A stretch of 9,322 bases of DNA from Bifidobacterium breve (lineage in GTDB: Bacteria > Actinomycetota > Acidimicrobiia > IMCC26256 > PALSA-555), in contig CAMDCC010000100.1 in NCBI GenBank assembly GCA_945889545.1, positions 1-9,322 on the forward strand, given 5' to 3'. Of the stretch, positions 1 through 5,716 are shown piece after piece (within the stretch, counting starts at the first letter, position 1; each line of letters starts with the position of its first letter). The position numbers and the translations under genes are program-made. The notes under the pieces were generated by a model, which worked only from the letters and a program-made list of their open reading frames with translations, had not been told where the DNA came from and did no database searches.

Positions 1-492
1 GTCGCGCAGATTCGTGCCGCGATCGAGCCGCTAGCCGACGACACGGTCACGATCATCGTGAGCGATCACTCGATGGAGCCGGTCACGGTCGACGAGCCCG
101 TCGACATCAACGACGCCGTGAGCAACATCGGTCTCGCGTGGTTCCCCGAGGGCACCGCCGCGCTCGTCTACGGGGAGCACCCCGACGCCGACCGCGTGCT
201 CGCCGACGTTCCGGGCGTCGCGGGGATGCTCCAGCTCGGACCGGGGTTGCGTATCGCGTGGGCCGACCCCGGGCGCTGGATGTGCTTCCACGGCATCGAC
301 AGCGAACCGGGCAGCCACGGCAGCCCGCGCACCGCACACCAGCTCGCGGCCGTCGTCGGCACGCATCCCGCCGTTCGCAACCTCGACACCCAACTCCAAG
401 CCCGAATGCAAGCCCAAAGCTTCGACGCCAGACAGTGGGCCCCAACAATCGCCACCCTGCTGGGTCTCAACGCAAGTTTTGGCGTCAGTTGA
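1..492 (+). CDS. Alkaline phosphatase family / type I phosphodiesterase, C-terminal part (5' end outside window)
   Basis: The frame is open from base 1 and gives the last 163 residues of a protein whose start lies upstream. The segment IIVSDHSM (window residues 18-25) matches the SDHGM metal-binding motif of the alkaline phosphatase superfamily (nucleotide pyrophosphatase/phosphodiesterase type, PF01663). A later GSHGSPRT (105-112) supplies the other typical metal-binding His, and APTIATLLGL near the end matches the family's usual C-terminal helix. Such enzymes hydrolyse phosphomonoesters or phosphodiesters using two metal ions; the substrate here cannot be told. Gly is replaced by Ser in the DHGM motif. 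The stop codon lies inside the left arm of a palindrome (477-523). The last 35 or so codons use CAA, CGA, AGA, CCA and ACA much more than the rest of the gene. Family assignment is good, specificity unknown. Confidence 0.75.
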   Translation, partial: VAQIRAAIEPLADDTVTIIVSDHSMEPVTVDEPVDINDAVSNIGLAWFPEGTAALVYGEHPDADRVLADVPGVAGMLQLGPGLRIAWADPGRWMCFHGIDSEPGSHGSPRTAHQLAAVVGTHPAVRNLDTQLQARMQAQSFDARQWAPTIATLLGLNASFGVS

Positions 493-523
493 CCTGAATT
501 ATTCGGGTCAACTGACGCCAAAA
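477..523. repeat. 47-bp palindrome between convergent genes (possible bidirectional terminator)
   Basis: The arms TTTTGGCGTCAGTTGACC (477-494) and its exact reverse complement (506-523) are 18 bp each. The 11-nt centre (495-505) can add three more pairs and a T-G wobble, leaving a 3-nt loop. The plus-strand phosphatase gene ends within the left arm and the minus-strand phosphotransferase gene ends 18 bp beyond the right arm, so both transcripts pass through it. The position suggests transcription termination. However, the T-run lies on the 5' side and the A-run on the 3' side on either strand, so no U-tract follows the hairpin and it is not a canonical intrinsic terminator. It could instead be a dispersed palindromic element. 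The repeat itself is certain; its role is not. Confidence 0.9.
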
Positions 524-541
524 ACCGATCTTGGCCGAAGT

Positions 542-1651
542 TCAGACGCCGAGTCGGTCTTCGAGGATGGCGACGGTGTCGAGGTCTTCGATGGCGGCGG
601 TGGCACGGCGCATGCCGCCTTGGCCGACCTTGGCTGCTTGCCAGCGGTTGCCGACGGCGGCCGTCGACGTGGCCGACACCCACGAGTACACGGCGTACAG
701 GCGGTACTGCTCCCACGCGGTGTCGGCGTCGAGCGACACGCCCAGCGTGGCAAGCGTCGCGAGGTAGCGCGCGACCCAGTCGCGTTCGTGCTCACGACGG
801 ATCTCGGCCGGAATCGAGTTACACAGCACGTACGACACGTCGCGCATGCCGGTACGGCGATCGAGCATCGCCCAGTCGAGGAAGCCGACACGGTCGCGAC
901 CCGCGTCGTCGGTTTCGATGAACAGGTTCCCGAGGTGCGGATCGCCGTGGATGAGCGTGGGCGTGCCTTCGTCGAGCGTCGCTTCCATGATGCGGGCCGT
1001 GTTCGCTACGTAGAGCTCGGCGAGGCGGCGGAACGTCGGCCCCATCTCGTCGCCGAACTGCTCGAGCGCCATCCCGATGTATCCGCCACCGCTGCCCTTC
1101 GGCACGTTGCGCCCGGTGCGTCCGCCGTTCGTGACCCAGACCAAGTCGCCGCCATCCTGCAGGCGCGAGCTGTCCCAATACGGCGCGTGCAGCGCTGCGA
1201 GCTCTTCGACAAGCGAGCCCCCCCATTCGGCAACGTCGTCGTCGCCGGGACGCGGAAAGCGGCAATTGTCGGCCGTGAGGTCTTCGATGACCATCACGTA
1301 GCGGTTGTCGTCGTCGACAGCCGAGTAGTGCACACCGGGAATGCGCAGCGTGATCTCCTTCGCGAGGTCGCGATAGAAGAGCGCTTCGGCTACGCCGAGG
1401 CCGGCCGCACTGACGAACGCTCGCTGCTGCTCGTCGAACGGCGGGAGCTTCACGAACACCGACGTTGGGGAGCCACCCTCGTCAGATGCGTAGGTCACAC
1501 CAACGCGGGCTCGGCCCGTGGTTCCGGAGTGGCGATCCAGCACCTCGACGCCGGTCACTTCGACGCCGAGCACCGCGCCCAGCCACTCGGGCGTGACGTC
1601 CGAAACTTCGACGGGTAGGGGAACTTCGACCGGGATCACGGGTTGCGACAT
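542..1651 (-). CDS. Phosphotransferase family protein (APH/choline-kinase fold)
   Basis: This 369-residue protein is a full-length member of the aminoglycoside phosphotransferase-like superfamily (PF01636, also close to the EcKinase-like group). It shows an N-lobe with SVFVKLPP (ATP-binding Lys68), the catalytic-loop motif HGDPHLGNLF (His235, Asp237, Asn242) and the metal-binding GFLDWAM (Asp259). Members transfer the ATP gamma-phosphate to small-molecule hydroxyls; most actinobacterial copies have no known substrate and many sit beside lipid or acyl-CoA genes. It starts at an ATG 20 nt downstream of the CotH stop, which fits an operon. No Shine-Dalgarno is visible before the ATG, but a TACGCT hexamer on the minus strand lies 6 nt upstream, so a separate leaderless transcript is possible. 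It ends just before the 477-523 palindrome. The fold is confident; antibiotic resistance is not implied. Confidence 0.88.
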   Translation of the reverse strand: MSQPVIPVEVPLPVEVSDVTPEWLGAVLGVEVTGVEVLDRHSGTTGRARVGVTYASDEGGSPTSVFVKLPPFDEQQRAFVSAAGLGVAEALFYRDLAKEITLRIPGVHYSAVDDDNRYVMVIEDLTADNCRFPRPGDDDVAEWGGSLVEELAALHAPYWDSSRLQDGGDLVWVTNGGRTGRNVPKGSGGGYIGMALEQFGDEMGPTFRRLAELYVANTARIMEATLDEGTPTLIHGDPHLGNLFIETDDAGRDRVGFLDWAMLDRRTGMRDVSYVLCNSIPAEIRREHERDWVARYLATLATLGVSLDADTAWEQYRLYAVYSWVSATSTAAVGNRWQAAKVGQGGMRRATAAIEDLDTVAILEDRLGV

Positions 1652-1671
1652 TAGGGCAGCGTACGCGTCGG

Positions 1672-3153
1672 TCAGTCCCCGACGGGTGGGATCGACTCGA
1701 GGAACTCGATGCGCTTGGCAATGAACGCCCGATTGCGCTCGACCTCGGACTCGAACCTTTCTGGATCGACAAGGTCGCGCGTCTTGTTCGCGTCGAGGAT
1801 CACCAAGCTGTACTCGTCGAGCAGCTCGTTGGCCCGGCCGGAGGTGAGCATGGTCTTGAAGAGCTCTCGATAGGTCTCGTCGTAGAGCGCGCGAAACTTT
1901 GGCGTCGCGAAGAAGTGCGTCACGAGGATCTTCTCCTCGCCGATGGCTTCGCCCGGGATCAGCTCCTCAAGTCCAGGGATGTTTTTGGGAATGCCGGATC
2001 CGTCCTCGTAGTACGGGCGGTAGTTCCCCCCGCCGAGGCCCAATCGAGCGAACGCGAGGTTCTGATCCCACGACGCGAACGACATGCGTCGGGTCTTGGG
2101 GTCGTACAGCAGGTAATAGTTGTTGCCGGTTCCTGCGAACGAGTCGGAGTCCCACAAGATGTTGTGGAACGCGAGGTACCGCGCGAACTCGTCGATATCG
2201 AGAAGCTTCGGGAGCTGCGCCTCGAACTGCTCGTCGGTCGCCGTCTCCACGAACTTCAAGAAATCGATCATCGGCTTGGGACCGATGTCGACCGTCTCGG
2301 ATTGCTGGTTGAACACCTTCACATACAACGCCGGATCGGCACCCACGTAGTGGAACTTGGCGCCGACGATCGCCTTGTAGAGCGCAGGTTGCTGCGCCCC
2401 CGGGACCATCCGGTCGGCCCAGTAGTCATCGGGATGCTCGATCGCAATGTAGAAGCCCTCGGGTGAGCCGTTGAAGCTCATCCCCGTCGTCGTAGCCCGC
2501 AAAAACGGCTGACCCGATTCCTTCGTCAACTGGTTTGCAACGAGCTCGGTCGTCTGGGAGACGTCGCCGCCGAAGCCACCGCCTGCGGTTCGCAACGCCA
2601 ACTCGTTCACACCCTGATAGCGCTGCCCGGCAAGGAACTCGTCGAACCGCAAGAGGAACGGCATCTTGTGCGGCTCCTCGCTGGTCAGCGTGCCGAGCGA
2701 CGCCGCGATCCCACCCGGAGGATTCGGTCCGCTGTTGCGCAGCCCGATCAGCGTCGAGTTCCCCTTGAGCCGCACGCCAACACGGTTGATCTGCTTCCCG
2801 TCGATCACGACCGTCGCCGGGTGCCAGGTCTTGATCCCATCGACCTGGTAGTCGCTGATCATCGCGTCGTAGCCGGTCGTCGCCATCGTGATGGTGATCG
2901 TGTGGACCATCGACGGGTCGAAGGCGTCGACCGTGTTTTTGACGTTGTGGCCCGGCAATCCGTTTGCTTCGGCGATCGCCTTCTTCTTCTCGACCCCATC
3001 GGCCTTGGTCTGCGCCGCGAGCGACTTGCTCGACGTGTACGGGATGACCGCATCGGTCCCCATGAGGACCATCATCGCCACAGTGAACCCACCGAGGGCA
3101 GCGAAGAGCCACCAGTTGCGCCGCCATGCGAGATGGCGGCTACGACTTACCAC
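1672..3153 (-). CDS. CotH kinase family protein, membrane-anchored
   Basis: The 493-residue product has a basic N-terminus followed by one hydrophobic helix (about 14-34), so the bulk probably lies outside the membrane. The CotH domain (PF08757) is visible as FDPSMVHTITI (78-88), VGVRLKGNST (125-134), RFDEFLAGQRYQGVNELALR (169-188), then FHNILWDSDSFAGTGNNYYL (329-348) and SFASWDQNLAF (358-368), carrying the conserved Asp335/Asp337, Asn344/Asn345 and Asp363. CotH of Bacillus is an atypical Fam20C-like protein kinase that phosphorylates spore-coat proteins; no spore-coat context is present here. The start is GTG, with AGGA eight bases upstream; no better start precedes the membrane helix. The gene lies 58 nt downstream of the DUF4956 gene and 20 nt before the phosphotransferase gene. 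CotH with VTC and DUF4956 is a recurring bacterial gene set. The family is confident, the substrate unknown. Confidence 0.9.
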   Translation of the reverse strand: MVSRSRHLAWRRNWWLFAALGGFTVAMMVLMGTDAVIPYTSSKSLAAQTKADGVEKKKAIAEANGLPGHNVKNTVDAFDPSMVHTITITMATTGYDAMISDYQVDGIKTWHPATVVIDGKQINRVGVRLKGNSTLIGLRNSGPNPPGGIAASLGTLTSEEPHKMPFLLRFDEFLAGQRYQGVNELALRTAGGGFGGDVSQTTELVANQLTKESGQPFLRATTTGMSFNGSPEGFYIAIEHPDDYWADRMVPGAQQPALYKAIVGAKFHYVGADPALYVKVFNQQSETVDIGPKPMIDFLKFVETATDEQFEAQLPKLLDIDEFARYLAFHNILWDSDSFAGTGNNYYLLYDPKTRRMSFASWDQNLAFARLGLGGGNYRPYYEDGSGIPKNIPGLEELIPGEAIGEEKILVTHFFATPKFRALYDETYRELFKTMLTSGRANELLDEYSLVILDANKTRDLVDPERFESEVERNRAFIAKRIEFLESIPPVGD

Positions 3154-3167
3154 GCGCAGAGTCCTGA

Positions 3168-3231
3168 AGGTCCGTAGTACTTAAGGTCGGCAGCTCTAGA
3201 GGTTCAGAGCTCTAAAGGTCGGTGGTGTCGT
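3168..3231. repeat. Degenerate 16-nt tandem repeat in the DUF4956-CotH spacer
   Basis: AGGT(C/T) recurs exactly every 16 nt at 3168, 3184, 3200 and 3216. The first three units are AGGTCCGTAGTACTTA, AGGTCGGCAGCTCTAG and AGGTTCAGAGCTCTAA, about 10-11 of 16 identical between neighbours; the fourth keeps only the AGGTCGG start and lies in the last codons of the DUF4956 gene. A short inverted repeat (AGCTCT 3192-3197, AGAGCT 3206-3211) is nested within it. It fills nearly all of the 58-nt spacer and may affect mRNA structure or processing between the two cistrons. Confidence 0.55.
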
Positions 3232-3916
3232 AACCAGTGATGAGGCTCACGCGTTCGTTGCCCGACCGTTCACGCACCGCGTTGATGAACTCCTGGCGTT
3301 GCGCTTCCTTCTTGATCACCACGCTGTAGATCAGCTCGGTGAGCGTGCCCGACCGCACCGTGTCGATGCTGATGAGGTCGGACTCCTTCGTGTACTTGAG
3401 GAAAAGATCGTCGAACATGTTGTCGATGTGAGCGTCGTTTGCCACCTGGATCTTGAGGATCTGGCTCACGTTGTGGAGCGCGAAGAAGTTGAACTTGACC
3501 ATAATGAGGATCACGAGACAGATGGATGTGGCGGCGACGGCCGCGAGCACGTAGAAGCGCGTCCCGGCGGCGATGCCGATGATCATCGTGAAGAAGACGA
3601 AACCGACGTCGCGGGTCTCCTTCACTGCGTTCCGGAACCGGACAACCGAGAGCGCACCCACAAGGGAGAAGGCTCGGGCCAGGTTCGACCCGATGACGAG
3701 CATCACGACCGACACGACCATCGCGAGGATCACCAGCGTCTGGACGAAGCTCTGGCTGTACGACACACCCTTGTGCGTCGCGCGGTAGGTGTATGCGATG
3801 AGCATGCCCAGCACGAAACTTGAAACCAGCGTCAGGAAGATGTCGCCGACCGCGAAGTTCCCCGAGAGGTCCTTGAAGTCGAAGAGGTCGCCCGACTGTC
3901 CGAAGAAACTGCCCAT
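3212..3916 (-). CDS. DUF4956 domain membrane protein
   Basis: The 234-residue protein has about four hydrophobic segments (near 25-43, 57-77, 105-120 and 122-141) followed by a soluble C-terminal domain of some 90 residues. The conserved DUF4956 core is clear: GSNLARAFSLVGALSVVRFR (76-95), then VKETRDVGFVFFTMIIGIAA (98-117) and GTRFY. Function of the family is unknown. Its regular genomic partner is a VTC polyphosphate-polymerase domain protein, as here: the VTC gene ends 30 nt upstream. Because the eukaryotic VTC complex couples polyphosphate synthesis to passage through a membrane domain, DUF4956 may be the membrane partner or channel, but that is inference. The ATG start is backed by GGGGAG nine bases upstream. 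Length is normal for the family. Confidence 0.9.
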   Translation of the reverse strand: MGSFFGQSGDLFDFKDLSGNFAVGDIFLTLVSSFVLGMLIAYTYRATHKGVSYSQSFVQTLVILAMVVSVVMLVIGSNLARAFSLVGALSVVRFRNAVKETRDVGFVFFTMIIGIAAGTRFYVLAAVAATSICLVILIMVKFNFFALHNVSQILKIQVANDAHIDNMFDDLFLKYTKESDLISIDTVRSGTLTELIYSVVIKKEAQRQEFINAVRERSGNERVSLITGYDTTDL

Positions 3917-3946
3917 GTGTGATTGCTCCCCTGAGTGTGAGTGTGA

Positions 3947-4714
3947 TCAGTCGGCGACGAGCACCGACTGCGATTGCGTGTCGTGTTGGCCATAGCCAGC
4001 AGCATCGAGGCTCGAGCAGTACTTGCTCATGCGCGTGAGGTGGAGGTTGTTGCGGGCGACGAGGTGTGTGAGCCAATAGGGCACCCGGTCGTTGGCTTTG
4101 ATCTCGAGGACCGCGTACTGCATCGGGAACATGTGCCGGCCTCGATGCTTGGAGTCGAGCGCCAGATCGTGGGTTCGGTACCGGAGGTCGAAGTCGATTG
4201 TCAGTCGCAGTCCGGGGTCGTACTCACCGCCCATCCACGGTTCGCGCTGATACGTGGTGATGCATGCAGGTTCGAGGTTGTGCCGGACGACGAGTGAGTA
4301 CGCCTCGTGCACGACAGCCTCATCGCGTGCTTCATGGTCCGGGATGGTCGACTCGTCGCAGAGCGAAACCGCGTCGGCGTAGGTCAGCACCGCACGCCGC
4401 TTCTGGGTGACGCGATCGACCCGCTGCTTGATCTCCACGAAGACCGGGACGTCGTCGGTGAGCGCGGCCTGATGCTCGTAATGGCGGATCCGGAGCTTGC
4501 GGCGAAAGCGGAGCCCGTCGAGCTTGGCCCAGAAGCAATCGCGACCGGGCGTGTCGTAGTAGAGGCTTGTCAACGTGTAGCGACCGTCGTCGGAAGCGTA
4601 CGGATCGCGCACCATGTAGGCCGCGATCTCGCCGCGCAGGCGGTCGACGTCTCGTGTCGTCACGATGTACTTCAACTCGAAGCGGTTGAAGGTGCGGATC
4701 GCGTCGATCGGCAC
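3947..4714 (-). CDS. VTC-domain polyphosphate polymerase-like protein
   Basis: With a GTG start at 4714 the product is 255 residues and opens directly with FNRFELKYIV, the usual N-terminus of stand-alone bacterial VTC domains (PF09359). The charged tunnel residues of the triphosphate-tunnel fold are visible: Glu13/Lys15, SLYYDTP (50-56), RRKLRIRHY (71-79), VEIKQR (93-98), QKRRAVL (104-110), YQRE (155-158), LTIDFD (171-176), LEIKA (203-207) and SKYC (230-233). In yeast Vtc4 this domain makes polyphosphate from ATP; bacterial copies lack the SPX and membrane domains. No membrane helix is present, so it should act in the cytosol next to the DUF4956 protein encoded 30 nt downstream. The frame stays open far upstream, but the perfect ribosome binding site at 4721-4729 and the family N-terminus fix the start. 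Polymerase activity is inferred from the fold. Confidence 0.88.
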   Translation of the reverse strand: MPIDAIRTFNRFELKYIVTTRDVDRLRGEIAAYMVRDPYASDDGRYTLTSLYYDTPGRDCFWAKLDGLRFRRKLRIRHYEHQAALTDDVPVFVEIKQRVDRVTQKRRAVLTYADAVSLCDESTIPDHEARDEAVVHEAYSLVVRHNLEPACITTYQREPWMGGEYDPGLRLTIDFDLRYRTHDLALDSKHRGRHMFPMQYAVLEIKANDRVPYWLTHLVARNNLHLTRMSKYCSSLDAAGYGQHDTQSQSVLVAD

Positions 4715-4720
4715 CTCCAA

Positions 4721-4729
4721 CCTCCCCCC
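4721..4729 (-). promoter_or_regulatory. Ribosome binding site that fixes the VTC gene start
   Basis: On the minus strand GGGGGGAGG lies six bases before the GTG at 4714. An in-frame TTG (4720-4718) touches the motif and is too close to use it. No ATG in this frame lies nearby, and the protein upstream of the GTG does not look like part of the VTC family. Confidence 0.75.
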
Positions 4730-4859
4730 GGTGGTGACGATGCACTTGTGAACCGCGGAGGTTACCGGATGGTGAACGAGCGCATACGCCGTCGGCGCGG
4801 TTTCTTGCACGGCGCTTCCTCCGCGCGTGTTCGGCCCCCTGCGCGAGACTTCCCCACCG

Positions 4860-4883
4860 CCTAGTCCTGCCGCCCTAGTCCTG
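4860..4883 (+). repeat. 10-bp direct repeat CCTAGTCCTG, 14 bp apart, just before the surE-like gene
   Basis: CCTAGTCCTG occurs at 4860-4869 and again at 4874-4883, both preceded by CCGC-type sequence. The second copy runs straight into the GGAG ribosome binding site of the gene starting at 4892. CTAG is generally uncommon in high-GC genomes, so two copies here could mark an operator or a small tandem duplication. Confidence 0.6.
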
Positions 4884-4891
4884 GAGAAGAC

Positions 4892-5689
4892 ATGAAACGC
4901 CAGAGATTCGCCGCCGGCCTCCTCGCAGCCCTGACACTCGTTGGGTTCGCGCATGTCCCTGCCGGAGCGGCAGCACCCGTCAAGAAGAAGGGGGTCGCCC
5001 CACTTCGGGTGCTTGTCACCAACGACGACGGCGTCGAGGGCGAAGGGATCGATGTGCTCGTGGAGGCGTTGCTCAACGAGCCGAAGCTCAAGATCACGGT
5101 CGTCGCACCGGCCGAGAACCAGAGTGGCGCGAGCGACAAGACCAGCCCCGGGCCGCTCGTCGCCACCGAAACCACTCTCCTGAGCGGGTACGAGGCGACC
5201 GCAGTCCAAGGCTTCCCGGCTGACAGCGTGCTCTATGCACTTGACGAGCTCGGACTGAAGCCACATGTCGTCCTCTCCGGCATCAACTGGGGCCAGAACC
5301 TGGGTGCCGGCGTGCCCGAGTCGGGCACCATCGGCGCGGCACGGACCGCAGTTCGCCGAGGGATCCCCGCGCTCGCCATCAGCCAGGGACTCGGCGAGCC
5401 GCCTGACTACGCGACGGGAGCCGACCAGGCGATCAAGTGGTTGCGCGAGCACCGCAAGGCGCTCGCCAAGGCGAGAGGCCGCGGCGCCACCACCGCGGCC
5501 GAGTTCAACGTGCCGACCTGCATCAACGGCGCAGTGCGAGGCGTGCTGGAGGATCTCCCCATCTCCACCGGGAGGTCCGCGGTCGGTGAGAACGATGTGC
5601 ATTGCGACTCGACGTTGACCGATCCCGCCGACGACATCGAAGCGTTCAACAACGGGTTCGTCACTTTGAATCACGTACCCGCGGGCTGA
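4892..5689 (+). CDS. surE: Exported SurE-type 5'/3'-nucleotidase / survival-protein-like phosphatase
   Basis: The 265-residue protein begins with a signal peptide: KRQR, a hydrophobic stretch (7-20) and AGA-A near residues 24-27 as a likely Sec cleavage site. The mature part is a SurE domain (PF01975): RVLVTNDDG (39-47, metal-binding Asp45/Asp46), PAENQSGAS (73-81, Ser78), SGINWGQNLG (129-138, Asn132) and ESGTIGAA (143-150). These match the Asp-Asp-Ser-Asn metal set known from SurE. SurE enzymes remove phosphate from nucleotides, and the E. coli enzyme also degrades short polyphosphate. Classical SurE is cytoplasmic, so the export signal is notable; two cysteines (210, 238) could form a disulphide outside the cell. 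It faces the VTC operon divergently and is 27 bp upstream of the amidohydrolase gene. GGAG lies five bases before the ATG. Confidence 0.88.
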   Translation: MKRQRFAAGLLAALTLVGFAHVPAGAAAPVKKKGVAPLRVLVTNDDGVEGEGIDVLVEALLNEPKLKITVVAPAENQSGASDKTSPGPLVATETTLLSGYEATAVQGFPADSVLYALDELGLKPHVVLSGINWGQNLGAGVPESGTIGAARTAVRRGIPALAISQGLGEPPDYATGADQAIKWLREHRKALAKARGRGATTAAEFNVPTCINGAVRGVLEDLPISTGRSAVGENDVHCDSTLTDPADDIEAFNNGFVTLNHVPAG

Positions 5690-5716
5690 GCCGCGCGGAC
5701 GGACTGGAGGATCACG

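Larger units (their letters stand above)
4715..4891. other. Divergent intergenic region between VTC operon and surE-like gene
   Basis: About 177 bp separate two gene starts that point away from each other, so promoters for both directions must lie here or nearby. I found no convincing -35/-10 pair on either strand. On the plus side the only clear signals are a direct repeat (4860-4883) and GGAG five bases before the ATG at 4892. On the minus side TAACCT occurs 40-50 nt before the GTG but lacks a good -35. Confidence 0.5.

Noticed and set aside
477..523. Calling the palindrome a canonical rho-independent terminator
   Set aside because: The T and A runs are paired within the stem and no U-tract follows it on either strand, so only the repeat is claimed, with termination as one option.
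479..1618. 379-residue plus-strand open frame
   Set aside because: It is antisense to the phosphotransferase gene, which has all its kinase motifs. The product is Arg/Val-rich with no family features, typical of high-GC mirror frames.
542..1651. Aminoglycoside resistance gene
   Set aside because: Only the general APH fold motifs are present; this large family has many non-resistance members and nothing in the context indicates antibiotic modification.
4715..4891. Specific -35/-10 promoters for the divergent operons
   Set aside because: TAACCT on the minus strand and TTGCAC on the plus strand lack partners at proper spacing; these are not better than chance in this composition.
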